From positions 27,539,098-27,603,097 of the forward strand of contig OZ022345.1 of the NCBI GenBank assembly GCA_963989245.1: a stretch of DNA of 64,000 nt. Direction: 5' to 3'. Positions 41,301 to 55,800 of this stretch are shown in pieces. Source of the DNA: Nansenia antarctica. Taxonomy: Eukaryota > Chordata > Actinopteri > Argentiniformes > Microstomatidae. Every line of letters begins with the position of its first letter. Position 1 is the stretch's first letter. The notes beneath the pieces were generated by a model. The model was not told where the DNA came from, searched no databases, and was given only the letters and a program-made list of their open reading frames with translations. The position numbers and the translations under genes are program-made.

Positions 41301-44300
41301 CCACTATGATGTCACTACTACTGTGATGTCACTCTCCTACTGTCTACTGTGATGTCACTACTACTGTGATGTCACTCTCCTACTGTCTACTGTGATGTCA
41401 CTCTCCTTCTGTCTACTGTGATGTCACTACTACTGTGATGTCACTCTCCTACTGTCTACTGTGATGTCACTCTCCTTCTTTCTACTGTGATGTCACTCTC
41501 CTTCAGTCTACTATGATGTCACAACTACTGTGATGTCACTCTCCTACTGTCTACTGTGATGTCACTCTCCTTCTGTCTACTATCATGTCACTACTACTGT
41601 GATGTCACTCTCCTACTGTCTACTGTGATGTCACTCTCCTTCTGTCTACTATGATGGCACTACTACTGTGATGTCACTCTCCTACTGTCTACTGTGATGT
41701 CACTACTACTGTGATGTCACTCTCCTACTGTCTACTGTGATGTCACTACTACTATGATGTCACTCTCCTTCTGTCTACTTTGATGTCACTCTCCTTCTGT
41801 CTACTGTGATGTCACTACTACTGTGATGTCACTCTCCTACTGTCTACTGTGATGTCACTCTCCTTCTGTCTACTATGATGTCACTACTACTGTGATGTCA
41901 CTCTCCTACTGTCTACTGTGATGTCTCTCTCCTTCTGTCTGCTGCCACTGTGATGTCACTACTACTGTGATGTCATTACTACTGTGATGTCACTCTCCTT
42001 CTGTCTACTGTGATGTCACTCTCCTTCTGTCTACTATGATGTCATTACTACTGTGATGTCACTCTCCTACTGTCTACTGTGATGTCACTCTCCTTCTGGC
42101 TACTGTGATGTCACTCTCCTTCTTTCTACTGTGATGTCACTCTCCTTCTGTCTACTATGATGTCACAACTACTGTGATGTCACTCTCCTACTGTCTACTG
42201 TGATGTCACTCTCCTTCTGTCTACTATCATGTCACTACTACTGTGATGTCACTCTCCTACTGTCTACTGTGATGTCACTACTACTGTGATGTCACTCTCC
42301 TACTGTCCACTGTGATGTCACTACTACTATGATGTCACTCTCCTTCTGTCTACTTTGATGTCACTCTCCTTCTGTCTACTGTGATGTCACTACTACTGTG
42401 ATGTCACTCTCCTACTGTCTACTGTGATGTCACTCTCCTTCTGTCTGCTGCCACTGTGATTTCACTACTACTGTGATGTCATTACTACTGTGATGTCACT
42501 CTCCTTCTGTCTACTGTGATGTCACTCTCCTTCTGTCCACTATGATGTCACTACTACTGTGATGTCACTCTCCTACTGTCTACTGTGATGTCACTACTAC
42601 TGTGATGTCACTCTCCTACTGTCTACTGTGATGTCACTCTCCTTCTGTCTACTGTGATGTCACTACTACTGTGATGTCACTCTCCTACTGTCTACTGTGA
42701 TGTCACTCTCCTTCTGTCTACTATGATGTCACTACTACTACTGTGATGTCACTCTCCTACTGTCTACTGTGATGTCACTACTACTGTGATGTCACTCTCC
42801 TACTGTCTTCTGTGATGTCACTACTACTATGATGTCACTCTCCTTCTGTCTACTTTGATGTCACTCTCCTTCTGTCTACTGTGATGTCACTACTACTGTG
42901 ATGTCACTCTCCTACTGTCTACTGTGATGTCACTCTCCTTCTGTCTACTATGATGTCACTACTACTGTGATGTCACTATCCTACTGTCTACTGTGATGTC
43001 ACTCTCCTTCTGTCTGCTGCCACTGTGATGTCACTACTACTGTGATGTCATTACTACTGTGATGTCACTCTCCTTCTGTCTACTGTGATGTCACTCTCCT
43101 TCTGTCTACTATGATGTCACTACTACTGTGATGTCACTCTCCTACTGTCTACTGTGATGTCACTACTACTGTGATGTCACTCTCCTACTGTCTACTGTGA
43201 TGTCACTCTCCTTCTGTCTACTGTGATGTCACTCTCCTTCTGTCTACTGTGATGTCACTCTCCTTCAGTCTACTATGATGTCACAACTACTGTGATGTCA
43301 CTCTCCTACTGTCTACTGTGATGTCACTCTCCTTCTGTCTACTATGATGTCACTACTACTGTGATGTCACTCTCCTACTGTCTACTGTGATGTCACTCTC
43401 CTTCTGTCTGCTGCCACTGTGATTTCACTACTACTGTGATGTCATTACTACTGTGATGTCACTCTCCTTCTGTCTACTGTGATGTCACTCTCCTTCTGTC
43501 CACTATGATGTCACTACTACTGTGATGTCACTCTCCTACTGTCTACTGTGATGTCACTACTACTGTGATGTCACTCTCCTACTGTCTACTGTGATGTCAC
43601 TCTCCTTCTGTCTACTGTGATGTCACTCTCCTTCTTTCTACTGTGATGTCACTCTCCTTCTGTCTACTATGATGTCACAACTACTGTGATGTCACTCTCC
43701 TACTGTCTACTGTGATGTCACTCTCCTTCTGTCTACTATCATGTCACTACTACTGTGATGTCACTCTCCTACTGTCTACTGTGATGGCACTCTCCTTCTG
43801 TCTACTATGATGTCACTACTACTGTGATGTCACTCTCCTACTGTCTACTGTGATGTCACTACTACTGTGATGTCACTCTCCTACTGTCTACTGTGATGTC
43901 ACTACTACTATGATGTCACTCTCCTTCTGTCTACTTTGATGTCACTCTCCTTCTGTCTACTGTGATGTCACTACTACTGTGATGTCACTCTCCTACTGTC
44001 TACTGTGATGTCACTCTCCTTCTGTCTACTATGATGTCACTACTACTGTGATGTCACTCTCCTACTGTCTACTGTGATGTCACTCTCCTTCTGTCTGCTG
44101 CCACTGTGATGTCACTACTACTGTGATGTCATTACTACTGTGATGTCACTCTCCTTCTGTCTACTGTGATGTCACTCTCCTTCTGTCTACTATGATGTCA
44201 CTACTACTGTGATGTCACTCTCCTACTGTCTACTGTGATGTCACTACTACTGTGATGTCACTCTCCTACTGTCTACTGTGATGTCACTCTCCTTCTGTCT

Positions 44301-46873
44301 ACTGTGATGTCACTCTCCTTCTGTCTACTGTGATGTCACTCTCCTTCTGTCTACTATGATGTCACTACTACTGTGATGTCACTCTCCTACTGTCTACTGT
44401 GATGTCACTACTACTGTGATGTCACTCTCCTACTGTCTACTGTGATGTCACTCTCCTTCTGTCTGCTGCCACTGTGATGTCACTACTACTGTGATGTCAT
44501 TACTACTGTGATGTCACTCTCCTTCTGTCTACTGTGATGTCACTCTTCTTCTGTCTACTATGATGTCACTACTACTGTGATGTCACTCTCCTACTGTCTA
44601 CTGTGATGTCACTACTACTGTGATGTCACTCTCCTACTGTCTACTGTGATGTCACTCTCCTTCTGTCTACTGTGATGTCACTCTCCTTCTGTCTACTGTG
44701 ATGTCACTCTCCTTCTGTCTACTATCATGTCACTACTACTGTGATGTCACTCTCCTACTGTCTACTGTGATGTCACTCTCCTTCTGTCTACTATGATGTC
44801 ACTACTACTGTGATGTCACTCTCCTACTGTCTACTGTGATGTCTCTCTCCTTCTGTCTGCTGCCACTGTGATGTCACTACTACTGTGATGTCATTACTAC
44901 TGTGATGTCACTCTCCTTCTGTCTACTGTGATGTCACTCTCCTTCTGTCTACTATGATGTCACTACTACTGTGATGTCACTCTCCTACTGTCTACTGTGA
45001 TGTCACTCTCCTTCTGGCTACTGTGATGTCACTCTCCTTCTTTCTACTGTGATGTCACTCTCCTTCTGTCTACTATGATGTCACAACTACTGTGATGTCA
45101 CTCTCCTACTGTCTACTGTGATGTCACTCTCCTTCTGTCTACTATCATGTCACTACTACTGTGATGTCACTCTCCTACTGTCTACTGTGATGTCACTCTC
45201 CTTCTGTCTACTATGATGTCACTACTACTGTGATGTCACTCTCCTACTGTCCACTGTGATGTCACTACTACTATGATGTCACTCTCCTTCTGTCTACTTT
45301 GATGTCACTCTCCTTCTGTCTACTGTGATGTCACTACTACTGTGATGTCACTCTCCTACTGTCTACTGTGATGTCACTCTCCTTCTGTCTGCTGCCACTG
45401 TGATTTCACTACTACTGTGATGTCATTACTACTGTGATGTCACTCTCCTTCTGTCTACTGTGATGTCACTCTCCTTCTGTCCACTATGATGTCACTACTA
45501 CTGTGATGTCACTCTCCTACTGTCTACTGTGATGTCACTACTACTGTGATGTCACTCTCCTACTGTCTACTGTGATGTCACTCTCCTTCTGTCTACTGTG
45601 ATGTCACTACTACTGTGATGTCACTCTCCTACTGTCTACTGTGATGTCACTCTCCTTCTTTCTACTGTGATGTCACTCTCCTTCAGTCTACTATGATGTC
45701 ACAACTACTGTGATGTCACTCTCCTACTGTCTACTGTGATGTCACTCTCCTTCTGTCTACTATCATGTCACTACTACTGTGATGTCACTCTCCTACTGTC
45801 TACTGTGATGTCACTCTCCTTCTGTCTACTATGATGGCACTACTACTGTGATGTCACTCTCCTACTGTCTACTGTGATGTCACTACTACTGTGATGTCAC
45901 TCTCCTACTGTCTACTGTGATGTCACTACTACTATGATGTCACTCTCCTTCTGTCTACTTTGATGTCACTCTCCTTCTGTCTACTGTGATGTCACTACTA
46001 CTGTGATGTCACTCTCCTACTGTCTACTGTGATGTCACTCTCCTTCTGTCTACTATGATGTCACTACTACTGTGATGTCACTCTCCTACTGTCTACTGTG
46101 ATGTCTCTCTCCTTCTGTCTGCTGCCACTGTGATGTCACTACTACTGTGATGTCATTACTACTGTGATGTCACTCTCCTTCTGTCTACTGTGATGTCACT
46201 CTCCTTCTGTCTACTATGATGTCATTACTACTGTGATGTCACTCTCCTACTGTCTACTGTGATGTCACTCTCCTTCTGGCTACTGTGATGTCACTCTCCT
46301 TCTTTCTACTGTGATGTCACTCTCCTTCTGTCTACTATGATGTCACAACTACTGTGATGTCACTCTCCTACTGTCTACTGTGATGTCACTCTCCTTCTGT
46401 CTACTATCATGTCACTACTACTGTGATGTCACTCTCCTACTGTCTACTGTGATGTCACTACTACTGTGATGTCACTCTCCTACTGTCCACTGTGATGTCA
46501 CTACTACTATGATGTCACTCTCCTTCTGTCTACTTTGATGTCACTCTCCTTCTGTCTACTGTGATGTCACTACTACTGTGATGTCACTCTCCTACTGTCT
46601 ACTGTGATGTCACTCTCCTTCTGTCTGCTGCCACTGTGATTTCACTACTACTGTGATGTCATTACTACTGTGATGTCACTCTCCTTCTGTCTACTGTGAT
46701 GTCACTCTCCTTCTGTCCACTATGATGTCACTACTACTGTGATGTCACTCTCCTACTGTCTACTGTGATGTCACTACTACTGTGATGTCACTCTCCTACT
46801 GTCTACTGTGATGTCACTCTCCTTCTGTCTACTGTGATGTCACTACTACTGTGATGTCACTCTCCTACTGTCT
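38348..46873 (+). repeat. 4.2-4.3-kb tandem duplication
   Basis: Markers 38705, 39099, 39786 and 40154 recur at 43014, 43408, 44095 and 44463 (offset 4309). Markers 40677, 41209, 41939 and 42445 recur at 44857, 45389, 46119 and 46625 (offset 4180). The 129-base difference equals three long plus three short monomers and lies between 40154-40677 and 44463-44857. Shared rare variants include a CTA-trinucleotide gain (38421 and 42730), CACTATCC (38666 and 42975), GTGATGGCAC followed by TCTCC (39472 and 43781), CACTCTTCTT (40232 and 44541), and an extra CATTACTA after a CTATGATG start (near 42043 and 46223). TATGAGGTCAC near 39721 is private to the first copy. The second copy stops at about 46873. 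Confidence 0.87.
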
Positions 46874-46880
46874 GCTGCCA
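46865..46880 (+). repeat. Hybrid junction monomer joining TAC tail to marker
   Basis: Here CTCCTACTGTCTGCTGCCA occurs. At the other marker sites I read, GCTGCCA follows the TTC-type tail (CTCCTTCTG). The hybrid lies exactly where the 4180-base match to 42693 breaks (46874), so it is the scar of an in-register exchange between a TAC-type and a marker monomer. It also marks the start of the differently organised right part of the array. Confidence 0.85.
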
Positions 46881-47515
46881 CTGTGATGTCACTACTACTG
46901 TGATGTCATTACTACTGTGATGTCACTCTCCTTCTGTCTACTGTGATGTCACTCTCCTTCTGTCTACTATGATGTCACTACTACTGTGATGTCACTCTCC
47001 TACTGTCTACTGTGATGTCACTACTACTGTGATGTCACTCTCCTACTGTCTACTGTGATGTCACTCTCCTTCTGTCTACTGTGATGTCACTCTCCTTCTG
47101 TCTACTGTGATGTCACTCTCCTTCTGTCTACTATGATGTCACTACTACTGTGATGTCACTCTCCTACTGTCTACTGTGATGTCACTACTACTGTGATGTC
47201 ACTCTCCTACTGTCTACTGTGATGTCACTCTCCTTCTGTCTGCTGCCACTGTGATGTCACTACTACTGTGATGTCATTACTACTGTGATGTCACTCTCCT
47301 TCTGTCTACTGTGATGTCACTCTCCTTCTGTCTACTATGATGTCACTACTACTGTGATGTCACTCTCCTACTGTCTACTGTGATGTCACTACTACTGTGA
47401 TGTCACTCTCCTACTGTCTACTGTGATGTCACTCTCCTTCTGTCTGCTGTGATGTCACTCTCCTTCTGTCTACTGTGATGTCACTACTACTGTGATGTCA
47501 CTCTCCTACTGTCTA

Positions 47516-47534
47516 CTGTGATGTCACTCTCCTA
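47516..47534 (+). repeat. 19-base monomer, truncated tail CTCCTA
   Basis: Core CTGTGATGTCACT plus CTCCTA, so the TAC-type tail lost ACTGTCT or an equivalent 7 bases. Further examples precede a short monomer near 47630-47647, 47825-47842, 50396, 50510 and 50705 (the 2880-base copies), 52888, 62676 and 62782. I saw none before 47 kb, so this length class is confined to the right part of the array. Confidence 0.85.
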
Positions 47535-47551
47535 CTGTGATGTCACTACTA

Positions 47552-47581
47552 CTGTGATGTCACTCTCCTACTGTCTGTCTA
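47552..47581 (+). repeat. 30-base monomer with duplicated GTCT
   Basis: A TAC-type long monomer whose tail reads CTCCTACTGTCTGTCTA, a 4-base tandem gain of GTCT. Its only other copy is at 50432-50461 in the second 2880-base unit. It is a useful unique marker for that duplication. Confidence 0.85.
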
Positions 47582-50500
47582 CTGTGATGTCATTACTACT
47601 GTGATGTCACTCTCCTACTGTCTACTGTGATGTCACTCTCCTACTGTGATGTCACTACTACTGTGATGTCACTCTCCTACTGTCTACTGTGATGTCACTC
47701 TCCTTCTGTCTACTGTGATGTCACTCTCCTTCAGTCTACTATGATGTCTCAACTACTGTGATGTCACTTTCCTACTGTCTACTGTGATGTCATTACTACT
47801 GTGATGTCACTCTCCTACTGTCTACTGTGATGTCACTCTCCTACTGTGATGTCACTACTACTGTGATGTCACTCTCCTACTGTCTACTGTGATGTCACTC
47901 TCCTTCTGTCTACTGTGATGTCACTCTCCTTCTGTCTACTGTGATGTCACTACTACTGTGATGTCACTCTCCTACTGTCTACTGTGATGTCACTCTCCTT
48001 CTGTCTACTGTGATGTCACTCTCCTTTTTTCTACTGTGATGTCACTCTCCTTCTGTCTACTATGATGTCACAACTACTGTGATGTCACTCTCCTACTGTC
48101 AACTGTGATGTCACTACTACTGTGATGTCACTCTCCTACTGTCTACTGTGATGTCACTCTCCTTCAGTCTACTATGATGTCACTACTACTGTGATGTCAC
48201 TCTCCTACTGTCTACTGTGATGTCACTACTACTGTGATGTCACTCTCCTACTGTCTACTGTGATGTCACTACTACTATGATGTCACTCTCCTTCTGTCTA
48301 CTTTGATGTCACTCTCCTTCTGTCTACTGTGATGTCACTACTACTGTGATGTCACTCTCCTACTGTCTACTATGATGTCACAACTACTGTGATGTCACTC
48401 TCCTTCTGTCTACTATCATGTCACTACTACTGTGATGTCACTCTCCTACTGTCTACTGTGATGTCACTCTCCTTCTGTCTACTATGATGTCACTACTACT
48501 GTGATGTCACTCTCCTACTGTCTACTGTGATGTCACTACTACTGTGATGTCACTCTCCTACTGTCTACTGTGATGTCACTACTACTATGATGTCACTCTC
48601 CTTCTGTCTACTTTGATGTCACTCTCCTTCTGTCTACTGTGATGTCACTACTACTGTGATGTCACTCTCCTACTGTCTACTGTGATGTCACTCTCCTTCT
48701 GTCTACTATGATGTCACTACTACTGTGATGTCACTCTCCTACTGTCTACTGTGATGTCACTCTCCTTCTGTCTGCTGCCACTGTGATGTCACTACTACTG
48801 TGATGTCATTACTACTGTGATGTCACTCTCCTTCTGTCTACTGTGATGTCACTCTCCTTCTGTCTACTATGATGTCACTACTACTGTGATGTCACTCTCC
48901 TACTGTCTACTGTGATGTCACTACTACTGTGATGTCACTCTCCTACTGTCTACTGTGATGTCACTCTCCTTCTGTCTACTGTGATGTCACTCTCCTTCTG
49001 TCTACTGTGATGTCACTCTCCTTCTGTCTACTATGATGTCACTACTACTGTGATGTCACTCTCCTACTGTCTACTGTGATGTCACTACTACTGTGATGTC
49101 ACTCTCCTACTGTCTACTGTGATGTCACTCTCCTTCTGTCTGCTGCCACTGTGATGTCACTACTACTGTGATGTCATTACTACTGTGATGTCACTCTCCT
49201 TCTGTCTACTGTGATGTCACTCTCCTTCTGTCTACTATGATGTCACTACTACTGTGATGTCACTCTCCTACTGTCTACTGTGATGTCACTACTACTGTGA
49301 TGTCACTCTCCTACTGTCTACTGTGATGTCACTCTCCTTCTGTCTACTTTGATGTCACTCTCCTTCTGTCTACTGTGATGTCACTCTCCTTCAGTCTACT
49401 ATGATGTCACAACTACTGTGATGTCACTCTCCTACTGTCTACTGTGATGTCACTCTCCTTCTGTCTACTATCATGTCACTACTACTATGATGTCACTACT
49501 ACTGTGATGTCACTCTCCTACTGTCTACTGTGATGTCACTACTACTGTGATGTCCCTCTCCTACTGTCTACTGTGATGTCACTACTACTATGATGTCACT
49601 CTCCTTCTGTCTACTTTGATGTCACTCTCCTTCTGTCTACTGTGATGTCACTACTACTGTGATGTCACTCTCCTACTGTCTACTGTGATGTCACTCTCCT
49701 TCTGTCTACTATGATGTCACTACTACTGTGATGTCACTCTCCTACTGTCTACTGTGATGTCACTACTACTATGATGTCACTCTCCTTCTGTCTACTTTGA
49801 TGTCACTCTCCTTCTGTCTACTGTGATGTCACTACTACTGTGATGTCACTCTCCTACTGTCTACTGTGATGTCACTCTCCTTCTGTCTACTGTGATGTCA
49901 CTACTACTGTGATGTCACTCTCCTACTGTCTACTGTGATGTCACTCTCCTTCTGTCTACTGTGATGTCACTCTCCTTCTGTCTACTGTGATGTCACTCTC
50001 CTTCTGTCTACTATGATGTCACTACTACTGTGATGTCACTCTCCTACTGTCTACTGTGATGTCACTACTACTGTGATGTCACTCTCCTACTGTCTACTGT
50101 GATGTCACTCTCCTTCTGTCTGCTGCCACTGTGATGTCACTACTACTGTGATGTCATTACTACTGTGATGTCACTCTCCTTCTGTCTACTGTGATGTCAC
50201 TCTCCTTCTGTCTACTATGATGTCACTACTACTGTGATGTCACTCTCCTACTGTCTACTGTGATGTCACTACTACTGTGATGTCACTCTCCTACTGTCTA
50301 CTGTGATGTCACTCTCCTTCTGTCTGCTGTGATGTCACTCTCCTTCTGTCTACTGTGATGTCACTACTACTGTGATGTCACTCTCCTACTGTCTACTGTG
50401 ATGTCACTCTCCTACTGTGATGTCACTACTACTGTGATGTCACTCTCCTACTGTCTGTCTACTGTGATGTCATTACTACTGTGATGTCACTCTCCTACTG

Positions 50501-52830
50501 TCTACTGTGATGTCACTCTCCTACTGTGATGTCACTACTACTGTGATGTCACTCTCCTACTGTCTACTGTGATGTCACTCTCCTTCTGTCTACTGTGATG
50601 TCACTCTCCTTCAGTCTACTATGATGTCTCAACTACTGTGATGTCACTTTCCTACTGTCTACTGTGATGTCATTACTACTGTGATGTCACTCTCCTACTG
50701 TCTACTGTGATGTCACTCTCCTACTGTGATGTCACTACTACTGTGATGTCACTCTCCTACTGTCTACTGTGATGTCACTCTCCTTCTGTCTACTGTGATG
50801 TCACTCTCCTTCTGTCTACTGTGATGTCACTACTACTGTGATGTCACTCTCCTACTGTCTACTGTGATGTCACTCTCCTTCTGTCTACTGTGATGTCACT
50901 CTCCTTTTTTCTACTGTGATGTCACTCTCCTTCTGTCTACTATGATGTCACAACTACTGTGATGTCACTCTCCTACTGTCAACTGTGATGTCACTACTAC
51001 TGTGATGTCACTCTCCTACTGTCTACTGTGATGTCACTCTCCTTCAGTCTACTATGATGTCACTACTACTGTGATGTCACTCTCCTACTGTCTACTGTGA
51101 TGTCACTACTACTGTGATGTCACTCTCCTACTGTCTACTGTGATGTCACTACTACTATGATGTCACTCTCCTTCTGTCTACTTTGATGTCACTCTCCTTC
51201 TGTCTACTGTGATGTCACTACTACTGTGATGTCACTCTCCTACTGTCTACTATGATGTCACAACTACTGTGATGTCACTCTCCTTCTGTCTACTATCATG
51301 TCACTACTACTGTGATGTCACTCTCCTACTGTCTACTGTGATGTCACTCTCCTTCTGTCTACTATGATGTCACTACTACTGTGATGTCACTCTCCTACTG
51401 TCTACTGTGATGTCACTACTACTGTGATGTCACTCTCCTACTGTCTACTGTGATGTCACTACTACTATGATGTCACTCTCCTTCTGTCTACTTTGATGTC
51501 ACTCTCCTTCTGTCTACTGTGATGTCACTACTACTGTGATGTCACTCTCCTACTGTCTACTGTGATGTCACTCTCCTTCTGTCTACTATGATGTCACTAC
51601 TACTGTGATGTCACTCTCCTACTGTCTACTGTGATGTCACTCTCCTTCTGTCTGCTGCCACTGTGATGTCACTACTACTGTGATGTCATTACTACTGTGA
51701 TGTCACTCTCCTTCTGTCTACTGTGATGTCACTCTCCTTCTGTCTACTATGATGTCACTACTACTGTGATGTCACTCTCCTACTGTCTACTGTGATGTCA
51801 CTACTACTGTGATGTCACTCTCCTACTGTCTACTGTGATGTCACTCTCCTTCTGTCTACTGTGATGTCACTCTCCTTCTGTCTACTGTGATGTCACTCTC
51901 CTTCTGTCTACTATGATGTCACTACTACTGTGATGTCACTCTCCTACTGTCTACTGTGATGTCACTACTACTGTGATGTCACTCTCCTACTGTCTACTGT
52001 GATGTCACTCTCCTTCTGTCTGCTGCCACTGTGATGTCACTACTACTGTGATGTCATTACTACTGTGATGTCACTCTCCTTCTGTCTACTGTGATGTCAC
52101 TCTCCTTCTGTCTACTATGATGTCACTACTACTGTGATGTCACTCTCCTACTGTCTACTGTGATGTCACTACTACTGTGATGTCACTCTCCTACTGTCTA
52201 CTGTGATGTCACTCTCCTTCTGTCTACTTTGATGTCACTCTCCTTCTGTCTACTGTGATGTCACTCTCCTTCAGTCTACTATGATGTCACAACTACTGTG
52301 ATGTCACTCTCCTACTGTCTACTGTGATGTCACTCTCCTTCTGTCTACTATCATGTCACTACTACTATGATGTCACTACTACTGTGATGTCACTCTCCTA
52401 CTGTCTACTGTGATGTCACTACTACTGTGATGTCCCTCTCCTACTGTCTACTGTGATGTCACTACTACTATGATGTCACTCTCCTTCTGTCTACTTTGAT
52501 GTCACTCTCCTTCTGTCTACTGTGATGTCACTACTACTGTGATGTCACTCTCCTACTGTCTACTGTGATGTCACTCTCCTTCTGTCTACTATGATGTCAC
52601 TACTACTGTGATGTCACTCTCCTACTGTCTACTGTGATGTCACTACTACTATGATGTCACTCTCCTTCTGTCTACTTTGATGTCACTCTCCTTCTGTCTA
52701 CTGTGATGTCACTACTACTGTGATGTCACTCTCCTACTGTCTACTGTGATGTCACTCTCCTTCTGTCTACTGTGATGTCACTACTACTGTGATGTCACTC
52801 TCCTACTGTCTACTGTGATGTCACTCTCCT

Positions 52831-55800
52831 ACTGTCTACTGTGATGTCATTACTACTGTGATGTCACTCTCCTACTGTCTACTGTGATGTCACTCTCCTA
52901 CTGTGATGTCACTACTACTGTGATATCACTCTCCTACTGTCTACTGTGATGTCACTCTCCTTCTGTCTACTGTGATGTCACTCTCCTTCTGTCTACTGTG
53001 ATGTCACTACTACTGTGATGTCACTCTCCTACTGTCTACTGTGATGTCACTCTCCTTCTGTCTACTGTGATGTCACTCTCCTTCTTTCTACTGTGATGTC
53101 ACTCTCCTTCTGTCTACTATGATGTCACAACTACTGTGATGTCACTCTCCTACTGTCAACTGTGATGTCACTACTACTGTGATGTCACTCTCCTACTGTC
53201 TACTGTGATGTCACTCTCCTTCAGTCTACTATGATGTCACTACTACTGTGATGTCACTCTCCTACTGTCTACTGTGATGTCACTACTACTGTGATGTCAC
53301 TCTCCTACTGTCTACTGTGATGTCACTACTACTATGATGTCACTCTCCTTCTGTCTACTTTGATGTCACTCTCCTTCTGTCTACTGTGATGTCACTACTA
53401 CTGTGATGTCACTCTCCTACTGTCTACTATGATGTCACAACTACTGTGATGTCACTCTCCTTCTGTCTACTATCATGTCACTACTACTGTGATGTCACTC
53501 TCCTACTGTCTACTGTGATGTCACTCTCCTTCTGTCTACTATGATGTCACTACTACTGTGATGTCACTCTCCTACTGTCTACTGTGATGTCACTACTACT
53601 ATGATGTCACTCTCCTTCTGTCTACTTTGATGTCACTCTCCTTCTGTCTACTGTGATGTCACTACTACTGTGATGTCACTCTCCTACTGTCTACTGTGAT
53701 GTCACTCTCCTTCTGTCTACTATCATGTCACTACTACTGTGATGTCACTCTCCTACTGTCTACTGTGATGTCACTCTCCTTCTGTCTGCTGCCACTGTGA
53801 TGTCACTACTACTGTGATGTCATTACTACTGTGATGTCACTCTCCTTCTGTCTACTGTGATGTCACTCTCCTTCTGTCTACTATGATGTCACTACTACTG
53901 TGATGTCACTCTCCTACTGTCTACTGTGATGTCACTACTACTGTGATGTCACTCTCCTACTGTCTACTGTGATGTCACTCTCCTTCTGTCTACTGTGATG
54001 TCACTCTCCTTCTGTCTACTGTGATGTCACTCTCCTTCTGTCTACTATGATGTCACTACTACTGTGATGTCACTCTCCTACTGTCTACTGTGATGTCACT
54101 ACTACTGTGATGTCACTCTCCTACTGTCTACTGTGATGTCACTCTCCTTCTGTCTGCTGCCACTGTGATGTCACTACTACTGTGATGTCATTACTACTGT
54201 GATGTCACTCTCCTTCTGTCTACTGTGATGTCACTCTCCTTCTGTCTACTATGATGTCACTACTACTGTGATGTCACTCTCCTACTGTCTACTGTGATGT
54301 CACTACTACTGTGATGTCACTCTCCTACTGTCTACTGTGATGTCACTCTCCTTCTGTCTACTTTGATGTCACTCTCCTTCTGTCTACTGTGATGTCACTC
54401 TCCTTCAGTCTACTATGATGTCACAACTACTGTGATGTCACTCTCCTACTGTCTACTGTGATGTCACTCTCCTTCTGTCTACTATCATGTCACTACTACT
54501 ATGATGTCACTACTACTGTGATGTCACTCTCCTACTGTCTACTGTGATGTCACTACTACTGTGATGTCACTCTCCTACTGTCTACTGTGATGTCACTACT
54601 ACTATGATGTCACTCTCCTTCTGTCTACTTTGATTTCACTCTCCTTCTGTCTACTGTGATGTCACTACTACTGTGATGTCACTCTCCTACTGTCTACTGT
54701 GATGTCACTCTCCTTCTGTCTACTATGATGTCACTACTACTGTGATGTCACTCTCCTACTGTCTACTGTGATGTCTCTCTCCTTCTGTCTGCTGCCACTG
54801 TGATGTCACTACTACTGTGATGTCATTACTACTGTGATGTCACTCTCCTTCTGTCTACTGTGATGTCACTCTCCTTCTGTCTACTGTGATGTCACTACTA
54901 CTGTGATGTCACTCTCCTACTGTCTACTGTGATGTCACTCTCCTTCTGTCTACTGTGATGTCACTCTCCTTCTTTCTACTGTGATGTCACTCTCCTTCTG
55001 TCTACTATGATGTCACAACTACTGTGATGTCACTCTCCTACTGTCAACTGTGATGTCACTCTCCTTCTGTCTACTATCATGTCACTACTACTGTGATGTC
55101 ACTCTCCTACTGTCTACTGTGATGTCACTCTCCTTCTGTCTATTATGATGTCACTACTACTGTGATGTCACTCTCCTACTGTCTACTGTGATGTCACTAC
55201 TACTGTGATGTCACTCTCCTACTGTCTACTGTGATGTCACTACTACTATGATGTCACTCTCCTTCTGTCTACTTTGATGTCACTCTCCTTCTGTCTACTG
55301 TGATGTCACTACTACTGTGATGTCACTCTCCTACTGTCTACTGTGATGTCACTCTCCTTCTGTCTACTATCATGTCACTACTACTGTGATGTCACTCTCC
55401 TACTGTCTACTGTGATGTCACTACTACTGTGATGTCACTCTCCTACTGTCTACTGTGATGTCACTACTACTATGATGTCACTCTCCTTCTGTCTACTTTG
55501 ATGTCACTCTCCTTCTGTCTACTGTGATGTCACTACTACTGTGATGTCACTCTCCTACTGTCTACTGTGATGTCACTCTCCTTCTGTCTACTATGATGTC
55601 ACTACTACTGTGATGTCACTCTCCTACTGTCTACTGTGATGTCACTACTACTGTGATGTCACTCTCCTACTGTCCACTGTGATGTCACTACTACTATGAT
55701 GTCACTCTCCTTCTGTCTACTTTGATGTCACTCTCATTCTGTCTACTGTGATGTCACTACTACTGTGATGTCACTCTTCTACTGTCTACTGTGATGTCAC

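Larger units (their letters stand above)
47003..52830 (+). repeat. 2880-base tandem duplication with no difference seen
   Basis: Bases 47003-49950 match 49883-52830 line by line; I found no substitution in about 2,948 bases. The match breaks at 47002/49882 (A/T) and 49951/52831 (T/A). Each copy contains three 19-base monomers, a 30-base monomer, CTGCTGTGATG (47444, 50324), GTCTCAACTA (47746, 50626), CACTTTCC (47766, 50646), a run of six or more T (48024, 50904) and GTCCCTCTCC (49551, 52431). Markers start at 47240, 48772, 49140 and 50120, 51652, 52020. It is either the youngest event in the window or an assembly duplication. Confidence 0.92.
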
